DNA of 64,000 nt from Mytilus californianus (taxonomy: Eukaryota > Mollusca > Bivalvia > Mytilida > Mytilidae). The stretch covers positions 82,085,143 to 82,149,142 of the forward strand of contig NW_026262679.1 in the NCBI RefSeq assembly GCF_021869535.1, read 5' to 3'. The position numbers were made by a program, and so were the translations under genes. Below, one piece after another: positions 36,622 through 48,965 of this stretch (positions are counted from its first letter, which is position 1; every line of letters starts with the position of its first letter). The notes beneath the pieces were generated by a model. That model ran no database searches. It worked only from the letters and a program-made list of their open reading frames with translations, and was not told where the DNA came from.

Positions 36622-36927
36622 AAATTAGGCATCACCTTACAGAATTTTTCATTGGATTTGATCATTAGCAGATTAGCTGCCAATGCTTTAAATAGGACAA
36701 GAATGTTTAAATGATCTTATTTATTGTCTTGCATGTCATATACAAAACAAAACTTATGTATACTGATCTGTTGTTGGAGGCGGATGTATAAAACTTCATT
36801 ATCCAGACACTGAATAATGGAATTTGGTATGCAGATGCCATATGGTCTCAGGTTTTCATCTGGTATACGATCACTGTCTTGATCTCATTTTTCGGGTTCA
36901 ATTACCGCCCAAAAAAAGTGGATAGTT

Positions 36928-37378
36928 TTTTGTCCAGCCTGCGACTTTTGTCGCAGAAAGCTCGACATAGGGATAGTGATCCGGCGGCGGCGGCGTTAGC
37001 TAACTTTTTAAAAGCTTTATATTTTAGAAGCTAGAAGACCTGGATGCTTCATACTTTGTATATAGATTTTTTGTTACGTTTAATTCTCTCTTATTATAAG
37101 TAATAGGATAACTATATTTGGTATGTGTGTACCTTACAAGGTCCTCATCCCCGTCAGACAGTTTTCACTTGACCTCAACCTCATTTCATGGATCAGTGAA
37201 CAAAACCGGTTAAGTTTTGGTGGTCAAGTCCATTTTCATGGTTCATTGGTCAATGTTTAGTTTTTTGGTTGATGTTAAGTTTATGTGACAGTTGTAATAA
37301 AGCTTTATATTTAGGACTATCAACATAATATCAATGATTAATAAAGAAGGCGAGACATTTCAGCATGTGCACTCTTGT
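36928..37378 (+). repeat. Tandem-core repeat family, short copy
   Basis: The left arm is TGTCCAGCCTGCGACTTTTG then TCGCAGAAAGCTCGACATAG (hairpin CTGCGAC-TTTT-GTCGCAG). A GGCGGCGGCGG run follows. The right arm is AAAGAAGGCGAGACATTTCA then GCATGTGCACTCTTG. Only one or two core monomers lie between. It is the smallest full-ended copy here. Confidence 0.85.
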
Positions 37379-37522
37379 TTTTTACATGAATATGACTGTT
37401 TTTGTGTGTAAAAAGGACGGCTACTGCCATTTGGCATATAAATCATTGCAAGGTATGCATGTCCTTTCGACTGGGATCACCTGACAGTGGCCCCACGCCT
37501 AGGTTCAGTCATTAATGTTCAG

Positions 37523-38886
37523 TTTTTGTCGAGCCTGCGACTTTTGGCGCAGAAAGCTCAACATAGGGATAGTGATCCGGCTGCGGCGGCGGCGGCGGCG
37601 GCGTTAGCTAACTTCTTAAAAGCTTTATATTTTAGAAGCTAGAAGACCTGGATGCTTCATACTTTGTATATAGATGCCTTATGTTACGAAGTTTCCGTCT
37701 GTCATATGTCCATTGTCCTTGACCTCATTTTCATGGTTCAGTGACTACTTGAAAAAAAAAGTCAACATTTTTTGTAATGTTAGTTTCTTTCTTATTATGA
37801 GAAATAGGATAACTATATTTAGTATGTGCGTACCTTGCAAGGTCCTCATGCCCATCAGACAATTTTCATTTGACCTCGACCTCATTTCATGGATCAGTGA
37901 ACCAGGTTAAGTTTTCGTGGTCAAGTCCATATATCAGATACTATAAGCAGTAGGTCTACTATATTTGGTATATATGGAATGATTGAAAGGTGTACATGTC
38001 CAACTGGTAGGTGTCATCTGACCTTGACCTCATTTTCATGGTTCAGTGGTCAAAGTTAAGTTTTTGAGTTTTGGTCTTTTTTTTCTAATACTATATGCAA
38101 TAGGTCAACTATATTTAGTATGTGCGTACCTTGCAAGGTCCTCATGCCCGTCAGACAATTTTCATTTGTCCTTGACCTCATTTCATGGATCAGTGAACAA
38201 GGTTAAGTTTTCGTGGTCAAGTCCATATATCAGATACTATAAGCAGTAGGGCTACTATATTTGGTATATGGAATGATTGTAAGGTGTACATGTCCAACTG
38301 GTAGGTGTCATCTGACCTTGACCTCATTTTCATGGTTCAGTGGTCAAAGTTAAGTTTTTGAGTTTTGGTCTTTTTTTTCTAATACTATATGCAATAGGTC
38401 AACTATATTTGGTGTATGGAAATATTTTATGATGTACATGTCAGTCTCGCAGGTTTTATTTGACCTTGACCTCATTTCCATGGTTCATTTCTCAGTGTTT
38501 AGTTTTTGTGTTTTGGTCTGTTTTTCTTCAACTATAAGCAATAGATCAACTATATTTGTTGTATGGAAGGATTGTAAGGTGTATATGTCTGTCTGGCAGG
38601 TATCATCTGACCTTGACCTCATTTTCATGGTTCGTTGGTCAATATTTAGTTTTCTTGGTTAAGACTGTTTCTTAGAAACTATAAGCAATAGGTCAACTAT
38701 GTTTGGTTTATTGAATGATTGTAAGGTGTACATGTATTTCTCGTTTGGTTTATCTGACCTTGACCTCATTTTCTTGGATCATGTTTAGTTTATGTGTTAC
38801 TTGTAGTAAAGCTTTATATTTAGGACTATCAACATAAAATCAATGATTAGTAAAGAAGGCGAGACATTTCAGTGTGTGCACTCTTG
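37523..38886 (+). repeat. Tandem-core repeat family, long copy
   Basis: It has the same arms as the 36928 copy, but about seven or eight core monomers of 160-185 bp between them. Each monomer carries GACCTTGACCTCATTTTCAT, GGTTCAGTGGTCAAAG and CAATAGGTCAACTATATTTG. Two neighbouring monomers (about 37930-38110 and 38240-38400) are nearly identical, so expansion is recent. Small open frames across it are by-products. Confidence 0.9.
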
Positions 38887-39014
38887 TATGGATTAGGTAT
38901 TAGTTTCTCCAACATTCTTAGTAATTCATCAATATATTCAATGGATAGAATGATTGTAACATGTACATGTCTGTCTTACAGGATAAATCTGACCTTGATC
39001 TAATTTTCATGGTT

Positions 39015-41157
39015 TTTGTTGAGCCTGCGACTTTTGTCGCAGAAAGCTTGAAATAGGGATAGTGATCCGGGGGCAGCGGCGTTAGCTAACTTCTTAAAAG
39101 CTTTATATTTTAGAAGGTGGAAGACCTGGATGCTTCATACTTTGTATATGGATGCCTCATGTTATGAAGTTTCCGTCAGTCACATGTCCAATATCCTTGA
39201 CCTCATTTTCATGGTTCAGTGACTACTTGAAAAAAAAGTTAACATTTTTTGTAATGTTAAATTCTCTCTTATTATGTGAAGTAGGATAACTATATTTGGT
39301 ATGTGCGTACCTTGCAAGGTCCTCATGCCCGTCAGACAGTTTTCACTTGACCTCGACCTCATTTCATGGATCAATGAACAAGGTTAAGTTTTGGTGGTCA
39401 AGTCCATATCTCAGATACTATAAGCAATAGGTCAAGTATATTCGGTGTATGGAAGGACTGTAAGGTGTACATGTCCAGCTGGCAGGTGTCATCTGACCTT
39501 GACCTCATTTTCATGGTTCAGTGGTTATAGTTAAGTTTTTGTGTTTTGGTCTATTTTTCTTATACTGTATGCAATAGGTCTACTATATTTGGTGTATGGA
39601 ATGATTGTAAGGTGTACATGTCTAGCTGGCAGGTGTCATTTGACCTTGACCTCATTTTCATGGTTCAGTGGTCAAAGTTAAGATTTTGAGTTTTGGTCTT
39701 TTTTGTCGAGCCTTCGACTTTTGTCAAAAAAGCGAGACATAGCGATCCTACATTCCGTCGGCGGCATCATCGTCGTCATCGTCGGCATCCACAAATATTC
39801 ACTCTGTGGTTAAAGTTTTTGAAATTTTAATAACTTTCTTAAACTATACTGGATTTCTACCAAACTTGGACAGAAGCTTGTTTATGATCATAAGATAGTA
39901 TCCATAAGTTAATTTTGTAAAAAAAAAATTCCTGTTTTTCCGTATTTTACTTATAAATGGACTTAGTTTTTCTGCCAGGAAACATTACATTCACTCTGTG
40001 GTTAAAGTTTTTAAAATTTTAATAACTTTCTCAAACTATCCTGGATTTGTACCACACTTGGCCAGATGCTTGTTTATGATCATAAGATAGTATCGAGAAG
40101 TTAATTTTGTAAAAAAAAAAATCCTGTTTTTCCGTATTTTACTTATAAATGGACTTAGTTTTTCTGCCAGGAAACATTACATTCACTCTGTGGTTATAAA
40201 GTTTTTAAAATTTTAATAACTTTCTCAAAATATCCTGGATTTGTACCAAACTTGGCCAGATGCTTGTTTATGATCATAAGATAGTATCCAGAAGTAAATT
40301 TAAAAAAAAAAGTCCTGTTTTTCCGTATTTTACTTGTAAATGGGCTTAGTTTTTCTGCCAGGAAACATTACATTCACTCTGTGGTTAAAGTTTTTAAAAT
40401 TTTAATAACTTTCTTAAACTATCCTGGATTTGTACCAAACATGGCCAGATGCTTGTTTATGATCAAAAGCTAGTATCTAGAAGGAAATTTTTATTAATAT
40501 TTTGTACTTGTTTATCCATATTTTACTTATAATGGACTTAGTTTTTCTTCCAGTTAACATAACATACAGTCTGCAGTTAAATTTTTAAAAATATTAATTA
40601 GATTCATAAACTATCCTGGATTTTTACCAAACTTGGACAGAAGCTGCTTACAATAAAAAAATTGTATCGAGAGGAATATTTTTATTAAATTTTTTCCTCA
40701 TCTCATTTTTGTTGAGCCTGCGATTAACAGCAAAAGTAGGCGAGACACTGGGTTCCGCGGAACCCTTACAAATTTTTTCTAATACTATATGCAATAGGTC
40801 AACTATATTTGGTGTATGGAAATATTTTATGATCTTTATGTCAGTCGCGCAGGTTTTATTTGACCTTGACCTCCTTTTTAACAGTTCATTGCGCAGTGTT
40901 AAGTTTTTGTGTTTTGGTCTGTTTTTCTTAAACTATAAGCAATAGGTCAACTATATTTGTTGTATGGAAGAATTGTTAGCTGTACATGCCTGCCTGGCAT
41001 GGTTCATCTGACCTTGACCTCATTTTCATGGTTCATTGGTTAATGTTTAGTTTTCTTGGTTAATGTTAAGTTTATGTGACAGTTGTAATAAAGCTTTATA
41101 TTTAGGACTATCAACATAATATCAGTGATTAGTAAAGAAGGCGAGACATTTCAGCTT
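39015..41157 (+). repeat. Tandem-core repeat family, copy carrying a nested relative
   Basis: The left arm is at 39015 (GTTGAGCCTGCGACTTTTG) and the right arm ends near 41157 (AAGGCGAGACATTTCAGC). The core monomer series is interrupted at 39702-40772 by a second, different element and resumes with CTAATACTATATGCAATAGG, the exact continuation seen at 38085 and 38380. The outer copy was therefore in place first. Confidence 0.85.
39702..40772 (+). repeat. Nested tandem-core repeat, second subfamily
   Basis: The left arm is TTGTCGAGCCTTCGACTTTT then GCGAGACATAGCGATCC and CCGTCGGCGGCATC. Five monomers of about 192 bp follow (starting near 39795, 39988, 40181 and 40372, plus a diverged last one). 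The right arm is AGGCGAGACACTGGGTTCCG then CGGAACCC. The insertion lies between T-runs. The right-arm motif TTCCGCGGAA recurs at 61690. Confidence 0.85.
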
Positions 41158-41590
41158 GTTAGTCCATATTTAGTTTTCATGATTAGGTCTGTCCTCAATC
41201 TGTTTCTCAAATACTATAAGATATAGGTCAACTATGTTTGGAGTGAAGAATGATTAAAAGGTGAACATGATTGTCTGATGAGTTATTTGACCTTAACCTT
41301 ATTTTTATGCTTGGTCAACATCAACTTTTCATGATTAGGTCCCAACTACAGAGAGTGTATAGAATGGTTGTAAGGTGTACATTTCCACCTGACATGGTTT
41401 ATATGAAATTGACCTTATTTTAATGGATCATTGATATTGTAAATTTTTTGCTACACCTGGATTAAAACCTGTATCATTGGTTTGAGAGACTTTCAACATA
41501 GAATTCTATTATCAGTTACACAGATTGGATGAAACTTTACTCGTGCCAAGTATTTTTTTATTTTAAACAAAGATAAGTTCTGCACAATTT

Positions 41591-43493
41591 TTAGCTCACC
41601 GTTCCGAAGGAACTGTGAGCTTTAGCCATCACTTGGCCTCCGTCGTCGTTGTCCTTCATCATTGTCATCTGTCTGGTGTAAACTATTTCAAACATCTTCT
41701 CCTCTGAAACTACCAAACCAAACTTAAGCTGAATGATCTTTAGGGTATCTAAAATAAAGTTTGTGTTTTATTTTCTGTTTCGTCAAAAAACATGGCCACC
41801 ATGGCTAAAAATAGAAAATAGGGGTAAAATGCAGTTTTTAGCTTATATCTCAAAAACCAAAGCAGTTAGAGCAAATCTGACAATGGGTAAAAGTGTTCAT
41901 AAGGTAAAGTTCTATCAGCCCTGAAATTTTCAGATGAATCTAATAACCCATTGTTGGGTTGCTGCCACTAAATTGGTAATTTTAAGGAAATTTTGCAGTT
42001 TTTGGTTATTATCTTGAATAGTATTAATGATAAAGATAAACTGTAAACAGCAAATATGTTCAGCAAAGAAAGATCTACAAATAAGTTAATATGACCAAAA
42101 TTGTCAATTGACCCCTTAAAGAGTTATTGCCCTTTAAGGACAATTTTACACAATTTGTTGATCATGTCTTCTAACTTTAAAAAATCTTCTCCTCTGATAC
42201 CACTGAACCAATTCCAACCAAACTTAGGCTGAATGATTCTTAGGGTATCTAGAATAAAGTTTGTGTTTTATTTTTTGTTTCGTCAAAAAACATGGCCACC
42301 ATGGCTAAAAATAGAACATAAGGGGTAAAATGCAGTTTTTGGCTTGTATCTAAAAAACAAAAGAAGTTAGAACAAATCTGACAGGGATAAAAGTGTTCAA
42401 TAAGTGAAGTTCTATCAGCCCTGAAATTTTCAGATGAATCTAATAACCCATTGTTGGGTTGCTGCCACTAAATTGGTAATTTTAAGGAAATTTTGCAGTT
42501 TTTGGTTATTATCTTGAATAATATTAATGATAAAGATAAACTGTAAACAGCAAATATGTTCAGCAAAGTAAGATCTACAAATAAGTTTTTATGACCAAAA
42601 TTGTCAATTGTCCCCTTAAAGAGTTTTTGCCCTTTAAGGACAATTTTACACAATTTGTTTATCATGTTTTCTAACTTTAAAAAATCTTCTCCTCTGAAAC
42701 CACCAAACCAATTCCAACCAAACTTAAGCTGAATGATCCTTAGGGTATCTAAAATAAAGTTTGTGTTTTATTTTTTGTTTCGTCAAAAAACATGGCCACC
42801 ATGGCTAAAAATAGAACATAAGGGGTAAAATGCAGTTTTTGGCTTATATCTAAAAAACAAAAGAAGTAAGAACAAATCTGACGTGGTAAAAGTGTTCATA
42901 AGGTGAAGTTCTATCAGCCCTGAAATTTTCAGAAGAATCTAATAACCCATTGTTGGGTTGCTGCCACTAAATTGGTAATTTTAAGGAAATTTTGCAGTTT
43001 TTGGTTATTATCTTGAATAATATTAATGATAAAGATAAACTGTGAACAGCAAAAATGTTCAGCAAAGTAAGATCTACAAATAAGTTAATATGACCAAAAT
43101 TGTCAAATGTGTCCTTAAGGAGTTGTTGCCCTTTAAAGACAATTTTTCACAATTTGTTCATCTAGTTTGTTTTCTTTAAAAAATCTTCTCCTTTAAAACT
43201 GCTGAATCAATTTCAGCCAAACTTGGGCTGAATGAGTTTCAGAGTATCTAGTAAAAATTTTGTATTTTATTTTCTTGTACGTCAAGAAACATAGCCACTA
43301 TGGCTAAAATGGAACATAGGGGTAAAATGTATTTCTTTGCTTTTGAAGAAAATATGACAGATACAAAGAACATCTCAATGGAATTTTTAAGCCACTCATC
43401 AACATATATTAAAAAGCAAAAATAATCATTGATGAAAGATTTAAGCAAAAAATTACAGGTGAGCGATTCAGGTTCTTGAGAGTCTCTTGTTTG
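41591..43493 (+). repeat. Tandem repeat element, four units of about 500 bp
   Basis: It opens with a hairpin (TTAGCTCACCGTTCC, GAAGGAACTGTGAGC) and closes with AGGTGAGCGATTCAGG and GAGAGTCTCTTGTTT. The units each contain ATCTTCTCCTCTGAAAC (starting about 41693, 42183, 42687 and 43182), ACATGGCCACCATGGCTAAA and AACCCATTGTTGGGTTGCTG. I recognise it as a widespread bivalve repeat. The last unit is diverged and truncated. Confidence 0.9.
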
Positions 43494-44578
43494 AAATGTG
43501 ACAATTTAACAGACTAATAGGGGAAAATCAACGGTGGTATTATTCCTAAATAGTGAAGCTGCACCTTGTATGTACTCTCATTTTTTAAAATTTCATTCTA
43601 TTTCACTGAAATATTGCAAACATGAAATATTCTGAGTGAATTGAGTCTCAAAAACATATTAGAGGCAAAATTGCCTTGAAATAGGGCTTGACCGTGAATA
43701 TTAGTAGGTAGCCACACTCCTTGTTTTAGAGAGCTTTTTCTGACTTTTTCTCCTTATTTCCTATATTGGACTTTAAAAGAAAACTTTTTCCTCAGTAGTT
43801 CTTTAAGAAATATACAGTAATAAGTAAATGTAATGTTTTTTAAAGCAATAACAACAAATTATTTACAAAAAGGGAACCATTATATGTCCCTCTCTGGAAT
43901 GCAGCGTAAACTTAAGTTTTATGTAAGGACCTATTGAAACCTCCATGGAGTCAGTAAGCTTTTATATGGATAGTTCGTTCAGCTTGAATACTTCAATTAC
44001 TCATTCATTATCACATTTCTTACATAAATGTGTGATAGTTACCCCAAAATATTAATTTATTAGCCTAAAAAGTTAAAATTTTGAGGGAATGAGAGGTATA
44101 AATGTACCATGAGGGACCTTATAATGAAGAAAAAGAGGTACATTAGTGGTGTTTATCATCTTAAGAGTCATCTTTTGTATCATACTCAACTGGTTTTATG
44201 CAGATGAGATGAATATTTGATCATTTATTGGTGAATTTATTGGTCCACACTATATTCTATCATAATGCGGGGTGATTTGGATTCTCCTCAAATTGTTGAA
44301 GATGTCGTCTTACATTATACTAAATTTCTCTCAAACTATTGAACTGATTTTTCTCTCAAACTATTGAACTGATTTTAACAAAACTTTACAGTAATACTTG
44401 AAATATTATTTCAAGTATTACTGTAAAGTTGGTTAAACCAGTATTTCACAGAAAAGTAATCACATTCAGTTTATTCAACAAAAATGTCTTCCATATAAAA
44501 GTTAAGTTATTTGAGTTGTCTCACCTTATATGGCAAAGTTGACAAAAATGGAATCATACAAAATATGTTTTGTATATA
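43494..44578. other. Intergenic with a perfect palindrome
   Basis: AT-rich with no gene. It contains a short tandem duplication of TCTCTCAAACTATTGAACTG (about 44325-44375) directly beside the palindrome at 44382-44430. Confidence 0.55.
44382..44430. repeat. 49-bp near-perfect palindrome
   Basis: AACTTTACAGTAATACTTG then AAATA is followed at once by its reverse complement, giving arms of 24 bases around a single central base. It would extrude as a cruciform or fold as RNA. Confidence 0.9.
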
Positions 44579-45739
44579 TTTTTTAACCAGCCGTTATAAT
44601 AAGATAAAAAGCATTATTTTGTTTATTTAATTGAAAAATCTTACAAATAAATTTCAGTCCTCTCTCAAAATGTGTATATTTTATTAAGGACCTAGACTGA
44701 TTAGTTTCTGCTTTTTTCTTTCAAAGATGGCCGAAGACATCCTGCCTAACTTAATAGATAATGTTCGAATGTTTTCTCTTCATTTTACAGCATTTAGCTA
44801 ATATATGGACTTAGTTCTTCGAAGTTAACATTTATATACATACAGGGATTAATTTTATAGACATCAATCTCTTTGCAAAACCCTCATGGAATGTTATGAA
44901 ACTTTGATTGAAGCTTTTTCAAAATAAAAAATAAAAAATAACAACCTGGAGGGGGTGCAAGGATGATTTTTTTTTCTGAAGGAATATTCATTAGGTTAGA
45001 TTGTTTGCAGTTTGAGATTCAAGTCAATACTATGTATGTTAAGATGAATACCATGGGCAGGGGTATCATTTTGTGAGCTTTGCTTATTGTTACCCCTGGT
45101 AAGACATTGGTGTTAATGAGTTTTTCATAGCTTTATGTTTTGATGGTAGATCAGTGTAGCTAATAACAGATTTTTTTTAAGTTAACAACAATTGACAAAA
45201 CTTACAGAAGACAAGGACAGATTCCAAGTGATGGTAATAGGTCACATGGCCCAAATTCTCATTGTCCAAATGTAGGGAAATTCAATCTGAATGTTCCTTT
45301 GGAAATTTAGATCAAAATTGTATCCTTGCATATATCCATAAAAATATGGCTGCTGTTGCAAAAAAGTTAACATAGGTGTAAATTTGGCTTATTTTTTTTA
45401 AAATTAATGCAGTCAGAGCAAAACTTATTGGGTAAAAAGGACCAGCAGGTCAAGTTCTATCTACCATGATTTTTTTTAGAAAACTGGACAACCCAATTTA
45501 GAGTAATTGCCCCTGAAATGTCCTTTTATTACAAAGGAGTAGAGCCGATATTCCAGTAATTCTTATAATTAACCATGTAAAGATGTATCTTTTTTTTAAC
45601 TTCAACTGTTTCAGTAAATTTCATGACATATTTATCAGTATGAAGCAGATATACAATATTTCTTATTATATTTTCAAAAAGTATGAGTTAAGCAATATAT
45701 ACACAGATTTAATAAAATGCTCCGCTAGGGCGCAGCTTG

Positions 45740-47020
45740 ATACGACCGCAGAGGTCGAACCCTGAACAGTTGGGGCAAGTATGGACACAACATTCAAGCT
45801 TGATACAGCACTGAATTTGGATTGTAATTAAATATTTGACACAGCATAGGTTTCTGACACAGAATGAAAGTGGTCTAAGAACTTAAAATTTTTTTAATTT
45901 ACCTATTCAAACCATATCATTATTATTTGCTTTTATATATAAATCAGAAATAACCAATTTAAAATGGAAAATTTTAAAGAAAAAAAAGGAAAAAAAAATC
46001 CCCCCCCCAAATTTTTTGAACCCCCTTATGATTCATCACCCCCAAACTCAATCCCAGCCTTCCCTTTGTGGTATGGTACCTTGCAGTACAATTTCAGAGA
46101 GATCCATACACTTGAACACAAGTTATTGTCTGGAAACTAGAAAAATGCTTGTTTTTTGGACCCTTTTTGGCCCCAAATTCCTAAATGTTAAGGGCAATTA
46201 CCCCCAAACTCAAACCCAGCTTTCCCTTTGTGATAAGGAACCTTGCAGTACAATTTCATAAAGATTCATACACTTACACACAAGTTATTGTCCTGAAACT
46301 AGAAAAATGCTTGTTTTTTTGCCCTTTTATGGCCCCTAATTACTAAAATTTTGAGGGAATTACCCCCAAAATCAATCCCAGCCTTCCTTTTGTGGTATGG
46401 TACCTTGCAGTACAATTTCAGAGAGATCCATACACTTGAACACAAGTTATTGTCTGGAAACTAGAAAAATGCTTATTTTTGGCCCCTTTTTGGCCCTTTA
46501 TTCCTAAACTTTTTGGGCAATTACCCCCAAACACAACTCCAGCTTTCCCTTTGTGATATGGAACCTTGTTGTACAATTTCATAAAGATCCATACACTTAC
46601 ACACAAGTTATTGTCATGAAACAAGAAAAATGCTTGTTTTTTGCCCCTTTTTGGCCCCTAATTCCTAAAATTTGGAGACAATTACCCCCAAAATCAATCC
46701 CAGCATTCCCTTTATGATATGGAACCTTGTGGTACAGTGTCAGAGAGATCCATACACTTACACACAAGTTATGTCTGGAAGTTACAAAAATGCTTATTTT
46801 TGGCCCCTTTTTGGCCCCTAATTCCTTAACTGTTGGTACCATAACCCCCAAAATCAATCCCCACCTTCCTTTTGTGGTATTGAACCTTATGGTAAAATTT
46901 CATTGAGATCCATTCACTTAAACTAAAGTTAGAGAGCGAAAACTAATGTGTCTTCGGACGACGACGACGACGCCAACGTCATACCAATATACGACCACAA
47001 AAATTTTTTTGCGGTCGTAT
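45740..47020. mobile_element. Tandem-core element with ATACGACCGCA ends
   Basis: The left end ATACGACCGCAGAGGTCGAA and right end TTTTGCGGTCGTAT share an 11-bp inverted repeat. The right end also forms its own hairpin (ATACGACCACAAAAA with TTTTTGCGGTCGTAT). Between them is the tandem core at 46038-46930 and, before the right end, a GACGACGACGACG run. I recognise it as a mussel repeat. The short open frames on both strands are repeat by-products. Confidence 0.75.
46038..46930 (+). repeat. About 162-bp tandem core, six copies
   Basis: The units start near 46038, 46198, 46361, 46521, 46683 and 46841. Each has ACCCCCAAA, TTCCCTTTGTGGTATGGTAC, GATCCATACACTTA and TGCTTGTTTTTT-GCCCCTTTT words. The last unit runs into the right arm. 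Confidence 0.9.
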
Positions 47021-48008
47021 AAAAATATAATAATGAATATTGTATATCTCCCTCATATTGATAAATATATCAGCTTGAAATAGGCATAGATATATTTCAG
47101 TCCATTTTATCTATGAATTTGTCACTTTTCCCTACCTTTTTTCCTGATTCATATGTGGCACCAACCCTTGCCTATTGAAATTTAGGTTGAAAAGACAAGA
47201 ATAAGGTACATAAAGAATATGGTACATAAAGAATATTTCAAAAAAAATATTAATGGGCAAGGGTTTGCCCAACTGTTAATTTTTCAGAAAACTTTTATAA
47301 CTTTTGACATATCATGTAAAAAATCATATTTTAACAAACTTCCCCTACATTAATGATGTCATAAACACATCACAAATGACGCAATTTGTGAAAATCTTTT
47401 TTAACTGAAACAATTGGACATTCTAAAATATGTTTTCATCAAATTTTTACAACATTTTGGCAATGATCATTTTTGTTAGATTTTTAGAGCCAAAATTTGA
47501 TTTGGTGAACCAACTTCTTTCACAGTTTTCCGTTATTTTCTTAAAACTTTTATAGGTAGAGAGAAACTTTAAAAATAAAAAATGACTAGAACAATAAAAT
47601 CTACAAGTAAGGGAACATTGCAGTACTTGTAAATTGATAGCTTCTAGGAGTTATTGCCCTTGAAAGACAATTTTTACCCATTTTTGCAGAAACTAAAATA
47701 GAGAGAATCAGTAAATAGCAAGAATATATCAGCAAAATATTTTAAAATTCCAAAAATCATGCCCTGGACCTACTGGGGGCCTTGAGCAGCCCCCAGATCC
47801 CCCTGCCGCAATTTGTGCCTACAGTTTATTGGATACCTAGCTGCGCCCTTGGATTTATTACAAAAATGAGTAAGAAGGGCATCCTTTTTCTATCGGAAGT
47901 ATAGCTATGATTGTAGGCAGCACAGTATCGTAAAACTGATCTTATTATAACGGCTGGTTAAAAAAAAATTAATTAAAACATCCTAAGAAACGTGTAACAT
48001 TGCTTTAT

Positions 48009-48469
48009 TGTCGAGCCTGCGAAAGCGAGACATAGCGATCCCATATTCCGTCGTCGGCGGCATTAATTTAGGTTCAGTCTGTGGTTAAAGTTTTTTTTAT
48101 GTGTCAATAACTTTGTCAAACTTTCATGGAATTTTATGAAATGTTGACAGAAGCTTGTTTATGACCAAAATACAGTATCCAGAGTAAACTTTTGAAAATG
48201 TCTATTTTCATTTTTCCGTATTTTACTAACAAATGGACTTATTTTTTTTTACAGTTAACAAACAAACAAACAAACAAACAAATTAACAAGTAAATACAAT
48301 CTGGCGTTAAAGTTTGTTACACATCAATTACTTTGTCAAACCTTCATAGAACTTTTATTAAACTTTGGCAGAAGCTTTTTTTTATGATTAAGAGATAATG
48401 TATGAAGCAAACTTTTGAAAGTATATTTTCAGTTTCAATTTCAGTATTTTACTGATAGATGGACTTTTT
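48009..48469 (+). repeat. Tandem-core repeat, second subfamily, right-truncated
   Basis: It starts TTGTCGAGCCTGCGAAAGCG then AGACATAGCGATCCC and CCGTCGTCGGCGGC, followed by two diverged monomers (GTCTGTGGTTAAAG, GACAGAAGCTTGTTTATGA). A CAAA-type microsatellite lies near 48258-48280. The right arm is missing; the copy stops at the hairpin at 48470. Confidence 0.75.
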
Positions 48470-48512
48470 GCGTGAACCCCCCCCCCCTCCCCACCCCCTG
48501 AGGGGTTCACGC
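48470..48512. repeat. C-rich hairpin
   Basis: GCGTGAACCCC and GGGGTTCACGC form perfect 11-bp arms around a loop that holds a long C run. It separates the truncated repeat from the start of LINE-related sequence. Confidence 0.8.
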
Positions 48513-48965
48513 TTATATATTGGCTGGAAGTGTCTATGGGCCACTCGATATCCTTCTTCCTTTTCTTCCTTATGAGCTTCCTATTATAAGGAACACCCCT
48601 TAGCGGGTAATATTAAAATATTCAATAGGGGGAAGAAACAGGGATAAAATATATTACATCAAGGTAAAATCCAATGGTGGTGCGCTATACATTGACAGTG
48701 AAATGTAAAAAAAATCATAGTAGATAAAATATACAATGATATACATAAAAATGATAAAACCAATCTACAGAAGGTCATATAACCCAAATAATTAGTCATT
48801 CATTTTACCAGCAGATAGCTTTCATAAAATTATATAAAAATAAAGTACTTGTTACAGAATAGTTGGAACGATATATACAGTAACATTCATTAAAGTTCAA
48901 AAATTTATCTAATATTTCACTTTTCCATTGTCTATGTTTCATCATCCAATTCTTAATGACAATTG

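Larger units (their letters stand above)
44579..47967. mobile_element. 3.4-kb region bounded by 27-bp inverted repeats
   Basis: TTTTTTAACCAGCCGTTATA then ATAAGAT at the left (44579-44605) is matched in reverse complement at the right end (47939-47967). Inside are degraded repeat pieces (45230-45530 resembles the 41591 family) and the nested element at 45740-47020. No transposase remains. It could be an old DNA transposon filled by later insertions, or two solo ends of one family. Confidence 0.55.

Noticed and set aside
37674-40945. Several 63-78 codon frames on +
   Set aside because: All are translations of the tandem-core monomers and recur with each monomer.
46016-46857. Open frames on both strands
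   Set aside because: By-products of the 162-bp tandem core of the element at 45740-47020.
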